Below, piece by piece: positions 15,277 through 23,990 of a stretch of DNA of 64,000 nucleotides. Source of the stretch: VXNE01 sp963665455 (GTDB lineage: Bacteria; Pseudomonadota; Gammaproteobacteria; Pseudomonadales; Azotimanducaceae); the NCBI GenBank assembly GCA_963665455.1, contig OY762279.1, positions 3,348,001 to 3,412,000 of the forward strand, read 5' to 3'. A program made the position numbers and the translations under genes. The stretch's first letter is position 1; each line of letters opens with the position of its first letter. The notes below the pieces were generated by a model. The model did no database searches and had not been told where the DNA came from. It saw only the letters and a program-made list of their open reading frames with translations.

Positions 15277-16563
15277 TCAGCGCTCGGCGATCGGCACGTA
15301 GTTCCGCCGGTCCTCCCCCGTATAGAGCTGCCGTGGCCGGCCGATCTTGTAGGGCGCGCTCACCATCTCCTTCCAATGGGCGATCCAGCCGGGCGTGCGG
15401 CCGGTCACGAAGATGACGGTGAACATCTCCACCGGGATGCCGATGGCCTTCAGGATGATGCCGGAGTAGAAGTCGACGTTCGGATAGAGCCGGCGTTCGA
15501 CGAAGAACTCGTCCTCGAGGGCGATGCGTTCGAGCTCCTGGGCCATTTGGAGCGTTGGGTCGTGGTCGACGCCGAGTTCGGCGAGGACTTCCCGGCAGGT
15601 GTCCTGCATGACCTTCGCGCGCGGGTCGTAGTTCTTGTAGACCCGGTGGCCGAAGCCCATGACGCGGAACGGATCGTCGCGGTCCTTGGCGCGCTTGATG
15701 TACTTCGGAATGTTGTCCGGCGAGCCGATCTCGGCCAGCATGTTGAGCACGGCCTCGTTGGCGCCGCCGTGCGCGGGGCCCCACAGCGCGGCGATCCCGG
15801 CGGCGATGCAGGCGAACGGGTTGGCGCCGGTGGAACCGGCCATCCGCACCGTGGAGGTCGATGCGTTCTGCTCGTGGTCCGCGTGCAGCAGGAAGATCCG
15901 GTCGAAGGCCCGGGCGAGCACCGGGTTCACCTCGTAGTCCGCGTCCGGCGACGCGAACATCATGTGCAGGAAGTTCGCTGCGTAGTCGAGATCCTCGCGC
16001 GGCGGGACGAACGATTCGCCCCGGGAGTGCCGATAGGTCATGGCGGCGAGGGTGGGCATCTTGGCGATGAGGCGGTGCGCCGTCGCCGTCCGGTAGCCCT
16101 CGTCGTCGGCGTCGAAGGTGTCGTGGTAGAGCGCGGCCAGGGCGGCGGTGACCGCGCACATGATTGACATCGGGTGCGCGTCCCGGCGAAACCCGCCGTA
16201 AAAGCTGAGCGCCTGCTCGTCCACGGCGGCGTGGCCCTTGATGGTGTCGACGAACGCCCGTAACTCCGTTGCCGAGGGCAGCCGGTCGTTCAGGAGCAGG
16301 TAACAGAGCTCGAGGTAGCTCGATTCTTCCGCAAGCTGCTCGATCGGGTAGCCCCGGTGCAGCAACACGCCCTCGTCGCCATCGATGTAGGTGATGGCGG
16401 AGTCGCAGGAGGCGGTGGAGACGAATCCGGGGTCGTAGGTGAAGTAGCCGCGCCGGGTGAGCGCGCCGACGTCGATGACGTCGGGGCCCACGCTCGCGGG
16501 ATACACGGGCAGCTCGATGGGCGCTTCGGAGTTGATGCTGAGGCTCGCGGAGCGTTCGGCCAT
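15277..16563 (-). CDS. gltA: Citrate synthase (type II)
   Basis: A 428-residue enzyme condensing oxaloacetate and acetyl-CoA, the entry step of the TCA cycle. The family sequence is clear: the N-terminal YTYDPGF-type segment (YFTYDPGFVSTASC), LLHRGYPIEQLAE, HADHEQNASTST, GPAHGGANEAVL, FGHRVYKNYDPRA and the C-terminal RPRQLYTGEDRRNYVP. The length equals that of hexameric NADH-regulated enzymes such as E. coli GltA (427). The ATG at 16563 follows GGGAGGAC. It is divergent from sdhC across 290 bases, the classical gammaproteobacterial arrangement, so the shared region probably carries control of both operons. Confidence 0.98.
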   Translation of the reverse strand: MAERSASLSINSEAPIELPVYPASVGPDVIDVGALTRRGYFTYDPGFVSTASCDSAITYIDGDEGVLLHRGYPIEQLAEESSYLELCYLLLNDRLPSATELRAFVDTIKGHAAVDEQALSFYGGFRRDAHPMSIMCAVTAALAALYHDTFDADDEGYRTATAHRLIAKMPTLAAMTYRHSRGESFVPPREDLDYAANFLHMMFASPDADYEVNPVLARAFDRIFLLHADHEQNASTSTVRMAGSTGANPFACIAAGIAALWGPAHGGANEAVLNMLAEIGSPDNIPKYIKRAKDRDDPFRVMGFGHRVYKNYDPRAKVMQDTCREVLAELGVDHDPTLQMAQELERIALEDEFFVERRLYPNVDFYSGIILKAIGIPVEMFTVIFVTGRTPGWIAHWKEMVSAPYKIGRPRQLYTGEDRRNYVPIAER

Positions 16564-16794
16564 GCCATGTCCTCCCGGTGGTCGTTTGCGCCCACACCGG
16601 CACGCCGGACGTGCGCGCCCGTCGTGCCGACGCGCCTCCTGGAACGCGCAACATACCCTCGCCCGGCGCGTCTAGTGCGCCCGGTCCGACGGCGACTTCC
16701 CCCGCGGTCCTTGAGACTGGACTGCCGGCGATTGTCTCGGCTGCCGCGTTCGGTTGTCAAACCGGCACCGCTCCGAGCGGCTCCGTTCTCCGCG

Positions 16795-16824
16795 TTGTCA
16801 CCCGGTCGAACGATCGCATACCAT
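16795..16824 (+). promoter_or_regulatory. Candidate promoter of the sdh-suc operon
   Basis: TTGTCA (16795-16800) and TACCAT (16819-16824) are separated by 18 bases, 30 bases before the sdhC ATG, in the gltA/sdhC divergent region. This is the best sigma70 match there. The rest of the 290-base region shows no clear operator, and I found no good -35/-10 pair for gltA. Confidence 0.4.
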
Positions 16825-16853
16825 CACTGGCTCGACACGGAACCTGTAGGAAG

Positions 16854-17225
16854 ATGACCCCGGAACGCCCCGTCGAGATATCGCCCACGAGCTATCTTCC
16901 CGTGACGGCGGTGGCGTCCATCACACATCGGATCACTGGGGTCTTCCTGTTCGCCGGCACCGCGTATCTGCTTTACCTGCTGGACTTGGCACTCGACTCC
17001 GATGCGGGCTTCGCGCGGGCTGAGGCCGTCGTCCAAAGCGGATGGGGCAAGCTCGTCCTCTGGCTCACCCTCGCGGCCCTGGCCTACCACTTCATCGCCG
17101 GCGTGCGGCATCTGCTGCTCGACTTTCACGTGGGCGACTCCTTCGCGGGCGGGCGGCGCGGCGCCTGGGCGACTTGGGTGCTGTCGCTCTTGGCCGCGGT
17201 GGCACTGGGGTTCTGGCTGTGGTGA
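16854..17225 (+). CDS. sdhC: Succinate dehydrogenase cytochrome b556 subunit
   Basis: A 123-residue membrane anchor of complex II. It starts at ATG 16854 with AGGA just upstream. Three transmembrane segments are visible (VFLFAGTAYLLYLLDLA, LVLWLTLAALAYHFIAG, WVLSLLAAVALGFWLW). The family signature SITHRITGVFLF sits at the quinone site, and YHFIAGVRHLLLDFH contains the haem-ligand histidine. The TGA stop overlaps the sdhD GTG start by 4 bases. With SdhD it anchors SdhAB and passes electrons to ubiquinone. Confidence 0.95.
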   Translation: MTPERPVEISPTSYLPVTAVASITHRITGVFLFAGTAYLLYLLDLALDSDAGFARAEAVVQSGWGKLVLWLTLAALAYHFIAGVRHLLLDFHVGDSFAGGRRGAWATWVLSLLAAVALGFWLW

Positions 17226-17590
17226 CCAACGTCACCAGCTTCGGCCGTAGCGGCTTGTCGGACTTCGTCCTCCAGCGCGTCTCCGCGGTCGTGCTGGGCG
17301 CGTTCGGGCTCTGCGTGGGCGGCTGGTTCGCCATGAACCCGCACGCGGGGCACGCCGCCTTCGCCGCATGGTTCTCGTCGACCCCGATGGCCGTCTTTGC
17401 GACCCTGGCCGCAGCCGCGCTGGTCGCCCATGCCTGGATCGGCATGTGGACCGTAGGCACGGATTACCTCCGGCCGCACTACTTCGGCCGGGCCTCGACC
17501 GCCCTGCGGCTGGTCTACCAGGGCGTGACCGCGATGCTCCTGTTCCTCTATCTTGTTTGGGCGCTGTCGGTGATTTGGGGCGTTTCCTGA
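17222..17590 (+). CDS. sdhD: Succinate dehydrogenase membrane anchor subunit
   Basis: A 122-residue protein starting at GTG 17222, which overlaps the sdhC stop as GTGA. It has three hydrophobic segments. The family landmarks are the N-terminal LSDFVLQRVSAVVL and AHAWIGMWTVGTDYL, which carries the second haem-b histidine and the DY/DxxxP-like quinone-site residues. The stop and the next start share bases (TGATG), so sdhD and sdhA are translationally coupled. Confidence 0.93.
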   Translation: MTNVTSFGRSGLSDFVLQRVSAVVLGAFGLCVGGWFAMNPHAGHAAFAAWFSSTPMAVFATLAAAALVAHAWIGMWTVGTDYLRPHYFGRASTALRLVYQGVTAMLLFLYLVWALSVIWGVS

Positions 17591-19359
17591 TGGCCATGCG
17601 CACCATCGAGTTCGACGGCGTCATCATCGGCGGCGGCGGCGCGGGCATGCGGGCCGGATTGCAGCTCGCACGGTCGGGCCTGCGCACGGCGGTCCTCTCG
17701 AAGGTGTTCCCCACGCGTTCGCACACCGTGTCCGCCCAGGGCGGCATCACCTGCGCCATCGGCAGCGAGGATCCGGACGACGATTGGCGCTGGCACATGT
17801 ACGACACCGTCAAGGGGTCGGACTACATCGGCGACCAGGAGGCCATCGAGTTCATGTGTTCGACGGGGCCGCAGGCGGTCTACGAGCTGGAGCACATGGG
17901 CCTGCCGTTTTCGCGCAACGAGAACGGACGCATCTACCAGCGGCCGTTCGGCGGCCAGTCGAAGGACTATGGCCGGGGCGGCCAGGCGGCCCGAACCTGC
18001 GCGGCGGCGGACCGGACCGGCCACGCCCTGCTGCACACCCTCTATCAGTCCAACCTGCGCGCCGGAACTGTCTTCCTCTCGGAGTGGTTCGCCGTGGACC
18101 TCGTGAAGAACGGGGACGGGGCGGTCGTCGGCGTCATCGCCATCGGCATCGAGACGGGGGAGACCGTCTTCGTCCAGTCGCGCGCGACCGTGCTCGCGAC
18201 CGGCGGCGCGGGGCGCATCTACGCGAGCACGACGAACGCCCACATCAACACCGGAGATGGCATCGGCATGGCGCTGCGCGCCGGCGTGCCGGTCCAGGAC
18301 ATGGAGATGTGGCAGTTCCATCCCACCGGCATTCACGGGGCGGGCGTACTCGTCACGGAAGGATGCCGGGGCGAGGGCGGCTACTTGGTGAACAACGACG
18401 GGGAGCGCTTCATGGAGCGTTATGCGCCCAATGCGAAGGACTTGGCCGGCCGGGACGTGGTGGCGCGCTCGATGATCCTCGAGATTCTCGAAGGCCGGGG
18501 CTGCGGACCCCAGGCGGACCACCTGCTGCTGAAGCTCGACCACTTGGGCGAGGCCGTCCTGAACAGCCGCCTGCCCGGCATCCTCGAACTCTCCCGCACG
18601 TTCGCCCACGTGGACCCGGTGCGCGCGCCGATCCCGGTGGTGCCGACCTGTCACTACATGATGGGCGGCATCGCCACACGGGTGAGCGGCCAGGCGCTAA
18701 CCCAGGATGCGGAAGGGGCGGACCAAGCCGTGGAGGGCCTATACGCGGTCGGTGAGGCGGCCTGCGTTTCCGTACACGGCGCGAACCGGCTCGGCGGCAA
18801 CTCGCTACTGGACCTCATCGTGTTCGGCCGCGCCGCGGGAGTACACATCGAGGAAGTGATGCGCCAGGGCGTCTCCTACGGTGCGGCGTCCGACAGCGAC
18901 CTCGAGGCGGCGTGCGCCCGGCTTGCGCGCTGGGAGGCGTCGACGGACGGCGAGGGCGTCGCCGCCCTGCGGAAGGAGTTGCAGAACGTGATGCAGATCA
19001 ACTTCGGCGTGTTCCGCACCGAGTCCCACATGGAGGACGGCCGCAAGCTTCTCGCCGATCTTCGCGAGCGCGTCTCGAACGCGCACCTGGCGGACAAGAG
19101 TAGCGCCTTCAACACGGCACGGATCGAGGCGCTCGAGCTCGACAACCTGCTCGACGTGGCGGAGGCGACGGCGGTCGCGGCCATCGAACGCCGGGAGAGC
19201 CGGGGCGCCCACGCCCGGGAGGACTACCGGGACCGCGACGACGAGCATTGGCTGTGCCACTCGTTGTATTTCGCCCGTGGCCAGCGCGTCGGCAAGCGCG
19301 CGGTGAACTTCGAACCGAAGACCGTTCCGACGTTCGAGCCGAAAGAACGGAGCTACTAG
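17590..19359 (+). CDS. sdhA: Succinate dehydrogenase flavoprotein subunit
   Basis: A 589-residue FAD subunit (E. coli 588) that oxidises succinate to fumarate. The ATG overlaps the sdhD stop. It shows the dinucleotide motif VIIGGGGAGMRAGLQ, the FAD-attachment His45 in SHTVSAQGGI, the active-site region EMWQFHPTGIHGAG and VTEGCRGEGG, HYMMGGI, and NRLGGNSLLDL. The C-terminus contains the expected RES-RGAHAREDY segment. It sits in the standard sdhCDAB order, 26 bases before sdhB. Confidence 0.98.
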   Translation: MAMRTIEFDGVIIGGGGAGMRAGLQLARSGLRTAVLSKVFPTRSHTVSAQGGITCAIGSEDPDDDWRWHMYDTVKGSDYIGDQEAIEFMCSTGPQAVYELEHMGLPFSRNENGRIYQRPFGGQSKDYGRGGQAARTCAAADRTGHALLHTLYQSNLRAGTVFLSEWFAVDLVKNGDGAVVGVIAIGIETGETVFVQSRATVLATGGAGRIYASTTNAHINTGDGIGMALRAGVPVQDMEMWQFHPTGIHGAGVLVTEGCRGEGGYLVNNDGERFMERYAPNAKDLAGRDVVARSMILEILEGRGCGPQADHLLLKLDHLGEAVLNSRLPGILELSRTFAHVDPVRAPIPVVPTCHYMMGGIATRVSGQALTQDAEGADQAVEGLYAVGEAACVSVHGANRLGGNSLLDLIVFGRAAGVHIEEVMRQGVSYGAASDSDLEAACARLARWEASTDGEGVAALRKELQNVMQINFGVFRTESHMEDGRKLLADLRERVSNAHLADKSSAFNTARIEALELDNLLDVAEATAVAAIERRESRGAHAREDYRDRDDEHWLCHSLYFARGQRVGKRAVNFEPKTVPTFEPKERSY

Positions 19360-19385
19360 GGAAGGTCTGATATGGCAGGAGACTC

Positions 19386-20093
19386 ATGATGCAGGTCAGC
19401 CTGTACCGCTACGACCCGGACCGGGACGTGAAGCCGCACATGCAGCACACGAGCATCGAGGTGCCCGAGGGGAGCGATCTCATGGTGCTCGACGTGCTGG
19501 AGATGCTGAAGGCGGAGGATCCGAGTCTCTCGTTTCGGCGCTCCTGCCGGGAGGGCGTGTGCGGCTCCGACGGCATCAACATGAACGGCAAGAACGGGCT
19601 TGCCTGCATCACGCCGCTGTCCGAGGCCGCCCCGAAGGGCAAGCTCGAACTGCGCCCGCTGCCCGGCCTTCCCGTCATTCGCGACCTGGTGGTGGACATG
19701 ACGCAGTTCTACCGCCAGTACGAGAAGGTGAAGCCCTGGCTCATCAACGACACCCCGCCCCCGGCCCAGGAGCGCCTCCAGTCGCCGGAGGACCGGGACA
19801 AGCTCGACGGCCTCTACGAGTGCATCCTCTGCGCCTGCTGCACCACCTCGTGCCCGTCCTTCTGGTGGAACCCCGACAAGTTCGTCGGCCCGGCGGGCCT
19901 GCTGCAGTCCTACCGCTTCCTCGCGGACAGCCGCGACACCGCGACCGCCGAACGCCTCGCGGACCTCGAAGACCCTTTCAGCGTCTTCCGCTGCCGCGGC
20001 ATCATGAACTGCACCAGCGTCTGCCCGCGCGACCTCAACCCGACCCGCGCCATCGGCAAGATCAAGGCGATGTTGGTGACGCACGGGACTTGA
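19386..20093 (+). CDS. sdhB: Succinate dehydrogenase iron-sulfur subunit
   Basis: A 235-residue subunit with all three iron-sulfur cluster motifs. The [2Fe-2S] site is SCREGVCGSDGINMNG plus a downstream Cys (GLACIT). The [4Fe-4S] and [3Fe-4S] sites are CILCACCTTSCPSFWW and CRGIMNCTSVCPRDLNP. The latter two motifs also share the usual TRAIGKIK end. Two consecutive ATG codons (19386 and 19389) could serve as start. It closes the sdh group; a broken non-TCA gene separates it from sucA. Confidence 0.98.
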   Translation: MMQVSLYRYDPDRDVKPHMQHTSIEVPEGSDLMVLDVLEMLKAEDPSLSFRRSCREGVCGSDGINMNGKNGLACITPLSEAAPKGKLELRPLPGLPVIRDLVVDMTQFYRQYEKVKPWLINDTPPPAQERLQSPEDRDKLDGLYECILCACCTTSCPSFWWNPDKFVGPAGLLQSYRFLADSRDTATAERLADLEDPFSVFRCRGIMNCTSVCPRDLNPTRAIGKIKAMLVTHGT

Positions 20094-20179
20094 CGGTTCG
20101 CACTCCACGGACGGCTCCGTTTGCCCAGTTGGGCCGCACAGGGGAAAATCCGGCCCCCGACTCGACCGGCGTCTGCGTG

Positions 20180-21036
20180 ATGCTTGAGAGCGAACTACAG
20201 GGTCTAATCGCCGCCGCCGAAGGCGCGAAGGTCGGGTCCTTCGAGTTCATGCCGGTGCACGGCAGCCCGAGGGAAGAGTTGGACCAGCGTCGTCTCGACG
20301 AGTACTTCCTGAAGGTCTTGGGCGAAGAAGCCGTCGACAACTGGCCCGCCAAGCTCGAACTTCGCGAACTCCTCGTGCGGACGAACGGCGATGGGACCAC
20401 GTGCTGCTCTTATGGGGGCCATGCGCTGTTCGCGCTTGCCCCGCGTCGCCGCCTGCCGCAAGCCGGTCTGCGCCTGCTCATCTTTCCGGGGGCGGACGCT
20501 ACTTACGACGCCTTGCTCGACGAGGTATTGGACATCCCCTTCGTCGGCCTCGGCGACCAGCGGCCGGGCCGGTTCATCGAGCAGTCCCTGCCGGACCGCG
20601 CGCTTGCGTATCTACAACCCCACATCTCCCGGGAACGGCTTGATGGCATGACGCGCCGGCGTTCTGGGACTATCCCCCGGCGGTGATTCGCGAGCTGTTG
20701 GTCAATGCCTACGCCCACCGCGACTGGACCCGGCAGAACGACATCCGGCTCGTGGTGTACGGCGACCGCATGGTGGTGACGAGCCCCGGCGCGTTGCCGA
20801 ACGGGATGACCATCGAGAAGATCCTCGCGGGGCAACAGGCACCGCGCAACAACAACATGGTACGCATCCTGCGCGACTACGGGCTGATGGACGACCGGGG
20901 GATGGGCATCCGCCGTCAGGTGGTGCCCCTGATGCGTGAGCAGAACGGTGTGGCGCCTCGGTTCGAAGCGCACGAGGACTACTTCCGGGTGACGTTGCCG
21001 AAAGGGAGGGCCGCGCCTGCGGGCGCAGGGGCGTAG
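20180..21036 (+). pseudogene. AlbA/HATPase-type transcriptional regulator (RecG-like family), truncated and frameshifted
   Basis: Two overlapping frames make one damaged gene. The first (20180-20686) carries a family middle segment with RRRLPQAGLRLLIFPG, LDEVLDIPF and FIEQSLPDRALAYL. The second (in frame to 21036) continues with FWDYPPAVIRELLVNAYAHRDWT, VYGDRMVVTSPGALPNG and RILRDYGLMDDRGMGI, the HATPase_c_4-like domain of proteins usually annotated as ATP-dependent DNA helicase RecG-related regulators. The frame changes near 20660 (CGCCGGCG before TTCTGG), where one base appears to be missing. The N-terminal AlbA_2 domain expected in the family is absent. It lies between sdhB and sucA, where this block normally has no gene. 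Confidence 0.75.
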
Positions 21037-21147
21037 ATTCAGATCCTTGGCATAGGGCCGTCCGGCCAGCCCCGAGCAGCGCGCGACGGCGCGTCAACGC
21101 TCCGCCACTTCTGATAGCCTTTCCCGCGCTGACGGAGGCCATGCGCA

Positions 21148-23982
21148 ATGACCGACTCCTACCTTGAGCGGATGCGACGAAGCAGCCATCTTTCCGGGGG
21201 GAACGTCGCCTACGTCGAGGCCATCTACGAGCGCTTCCTCGAAGACCCGAACGCCATCGGCGAGGAGTGGCGCAGCTACTTCGACAAGCTGCCCCGGGTC
21301 GAGGGGGTGCAGACCGGGGACATTCCGCACGGCGCGATCATCGAGCACTTCGAGCGGCTGGGGCGCAATCGCCTGAAGGCACGCCCGGAGCGGGTCGCCA
21401 CCGCCGTCAGTTCCGAGCACGAGCGCCGTCAGGTCCGGGTGCTGGAACTGATCAGCGCGTACCGGCACCGGGGCCATCGGCGCGCGCGCCTCGACCCCCT
21501 CGGCGTGTGGGAGCGCAAGCCCGCCCCGGAGCTCAACCTCGATTATCACCACCTGACGGCGGCGGACCTCGACACCGTCTTCCACACCGGTTCGGCCCAC
21601 TTCTTCGAGGACGGCCAGGCGCCCATGCGCAGCATCGTCGATGCCCTGGAGCGGACGTACTGCGGCTCCGTCGGCGCGGAATACATGCACATCACGGACG
21701 CGGCGGAGCAGCTGTGGGTGCGGCAGCGCCTGGAGAGCGTGCGTTCGAGCCCCGAGTTCAGCCGGGAGACCCGGCGCGGCATCCTGGAGCGCCTCACGGC
21801 TGCCGAAGGGCTGGAGAAGTACCTGCACGCGAAGTATCCGGGGACCAAACGTTTCGGCCTCGAGGGGGCGGAGAGCCTGATCCCCATGCTGCACGAAATG
21901 CTGCAGCGCACCGGCTCCCACGGCGTGGTGGAGACCGTTATCGGGATGGCGCATCGCGGGCGGCTGAACGTCCTGGTGAACATCCTGGGCAAGCACCCGA
22001 ACGAGCTGTTCGACGAGTTCGAGGGGCGCGTCGTCGGCACCGGCATGGGGGACGTGAAGTACCACCAGGGTTTCTCCTCCAACGTGGAGACGCCGGGGGG
22101 CGAAATGCACGTGGCACTCGCGTTCAATCCGTCGCATCTCGAGATCGTGGCCCCGGTGGTCGAAGGTTCGGTGCGGGCGCGGCAGGACCGGCGGCGGGAC
22201 TACACCGGGAGCTTGGTCGTGCCGGTGGTGATCCATGGCGATGCCGCGTTCGCGGGGCAGGGCGTGGTCATGGAGACGTTCCAGATGTCCCAGACCCGGG
22301 GCTTCCACACGGGGGGGACCCTGCACGTCATCGTCAACAACCAGATCGGCTTCACCACCCACCGGACGGACGACGCGCGCTCCACGGAGTATTGCTCGGA
22401 GGTCGCGAAGCTCGTGCGGGCGCCCATCCTGCACGTCAACGCGGACGATCCGGAAGCGGTGCTGTTCGTCACGCAGCTAGCCGTCGACTACCGGATGCAG
22501 TTCCGCAAGGACATCGTCATCGACCTCGTCTGTTACCGCCGCCGCGGTCACAACGAAACCGAGGAGCCGATGAAGACCCAGCCGCTGATGTACCAGGCGA
22601 TCCACGCGCATCCGACTACGCGAACCATCTATGCAGACCGCCTGGTGGCGGAAGGCACCACGAGCCAAGCGGAGGTGGATGCTTGGGTGGACGGCTACCG
22701 CGATTCCCTGGATTCCGGCGAGCACGTCGCCAAGAGCCTGGTGCACGAACCGAGCGTGGAACTCTTCGTGGACTGGCGTCCCTACCTCGGACACGAATGG
22801 ACGACTCCGGCGGATACGCGTTTTGATCGGGTGCGGCTGAAGGAACTCGCGGACCTGGCGACGCGCACGCCGGAGGGCTTCGTCCTACACCGGCAAGTGC
22901 AGCGCATCTTCGACGACCGCCATCGCATGGCGGCCGGTGCCGCCCCGGCGAACTGGGGCTTCGGCGAGACGATGGCGTACGCCACCCTGCTCGACGAGGG
23001 GCACCCGGTCCGGCTGACCGGCCAGGATGTTGGCGTCGGGACGTTCTCCCACCGCCACGCCTCCGTCTACAACCAGAAGGACGGCAAGCGGCACATCCCG
23101 CTCAATCACCTGGCGCCCTCGCCGACCTTCGACATCTACGACTCGCTGCTTTCCGAGGAGGCCGTGCTCGCGTTCGAGTACGGCTACGCCACGACGACAC
23201 CCAACGCCCTCATCGTCTGGGAAGCGCAGTTCGGCGACTTCGCCAACGGTGCCCAAGTCGTGATCGATCAGTTCGTCTCCAGCGGGGAGGCGAAGTGGGA
23301 CCGGCTCTGCGGGCTGGTCATGCTGCTCCCGCACGGCTACGAGGGTCAGGGCCCCGAGCACTCCTCGGCACGGCTCGAGCGCTATCTGCAACTCTGCGCG
23401 CAGCACAACATGCAGGTGTGCGTGCCGACGACCCCGGCGCAAATGTTCCACATGCTGCGCCGGCAGGTGATCCGGCCTCTGCGCAAGCCGTTGGTGGCGC
23501 TCACGCCCAAGAGCCTGCTGCGGCACAAGGAGGCCGTATCCACCTTGGAGGATCTCTCGGACGGCAGCTTCCAGCCCGTCATCCCGGATCCGGCGGTGAC
23601 GGACCCCGAGCGCGTCCAACGCCTCGTCCTTTGTAGCGGCAAGGTCTACTACGACCTCGCGGCGAAACGGCGCGACGCGGGCGTCGACAACGTGGCCATC
23701 GTGCGCATCGAACAACTGCATCCGTTCCCGGAACCGGAACTGGGCGAGATCGTCGCACCCTTCGTGAACCTGGAACTCGCCGTCTGGTGCCAGGAGGAGC
23801 CCGCCAACCAGGGCGCTTGGTATGCGAGCCAGCACCACATGCGCCGGGTGCTGACACGGCATAACTCCGACCTCTATCTGACGTACGCCGGGAGGGTGGC
23901 GTTCGCCTCCCCGGCGGCGGGATACTTCGCCCAGCACATTGAGCGACAAATGCAGCTCGTCGAGGACGCGTTGCTCGGATAG
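21148..23982 (+). CDS. sucA: 2-oxoglutarate dehydrogenase E1 component
   Basis: A 944-residue thiamine-diphosphate enzyme (E. coli 933). The N-terminal binding segment GGNVAYVEAIYERFLEDP matches the family, as do KRFGLEGAESLIPML, GMAHRGRLNVLVNILGK, HLGFNP-type AFNPSHLEIV, CYRRRGHNETEEP and the C-terminal LTGQDVGVGTFSHRHA and LPHGYEGQGPEHSSARLER. It decarboxylates 2-oxoglutarate and succinylates the lipoyl group of SucB. The start ATG follows GGAGG by 9 bases. It begins the sucAB-lpdA-sucCD run. Upstream lie only 111 bases after the regulator remnant, and no strong promoter is apparent there. Confidence 0.98.
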   Translation: MTDSYLERMRRSSHLSGGNVAYVEAIYERFLEDPNAIGEEWRSYFDKLPRVEGVQTGDIPHGAIIEHFERLGRNRLKARPERVATAVSSEHERRQVRVLELISAYRHRGHRRARLDPLGVWERKPAPELNLDYHHLTAADLDTVFHTGSAHFFEDGQAPMRSIVDALERTYCGSVGAEYMHITDAAEQLWVRQRLESVRSSPEFSRETRRGILERLTAAEGLEKYLHAKYPGTKRFGLEGAESLIPMLHEMLQRTGSHGVVETVIGMAHRGRLNVLVNILGKHPNELFDEFEGRVVGTGMGDVKYHQGFSSNVETPGGEMHVALAFNPSHLEIVAPVVEGSVRARQDRRRDYTGSLVVPVVIHGDAAFAGQGVVMETFQMSQTRGFHTGGTLHVIVNNQIGFTTHRTDDARSTEYCSEVAKLVRAPILHVNADDPEAVLFVTQLAVDYRMQFRKDIVIDLVCYRRRGHNETEEPMKTQPLMYQAIHAHPTTRTIYADRLVAEGTTSQAEVDAWVDGYRDSLDSGEHVAKSLVHEPSVELFVDWRPYLGHEWTTPADTRFDRVRLKELADLATRTPEGFVLHRQVQRIFDDRHRMAAGAAPANWGFGETMAYATLLDEGHPVRLTGQDVGVGTFSHRHASVYNQKDGKRHIPLNHLAPSPTFDIYDSLLSEEAVLAFEYGYATTTPNALIVWEAQFGDFANGAQVVIDQFVSSGEAKWDRLCGLVMLLPHGYEGQGPEHSSARLERYLQLCAQHNMQVCVPTTPAQMFHMLRRQVIRPLRKPLVALTPKSLLRHKEAVSTLEDLSDGSFQPVIPDPAVTDPERVQRLVLCSGKVYYDLAAKRRDAGVDNVAIVRIEQLHPFPEPELGEIVAPFVNLELAVWCQEEPANQGAWYASQHHMRRVLTRHNSDLYLTYAGRVAFASPAAGYFAQHIERQMQLVEDALLG

Positions 23983-23990
23983 AAGCCCCT

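Noticed and set aside
15182..16654. 490-codon minus-strand frame over gltA
   Set aside because: Shadow frame; the 428-residue citrate synthase frame holds all family motifs.
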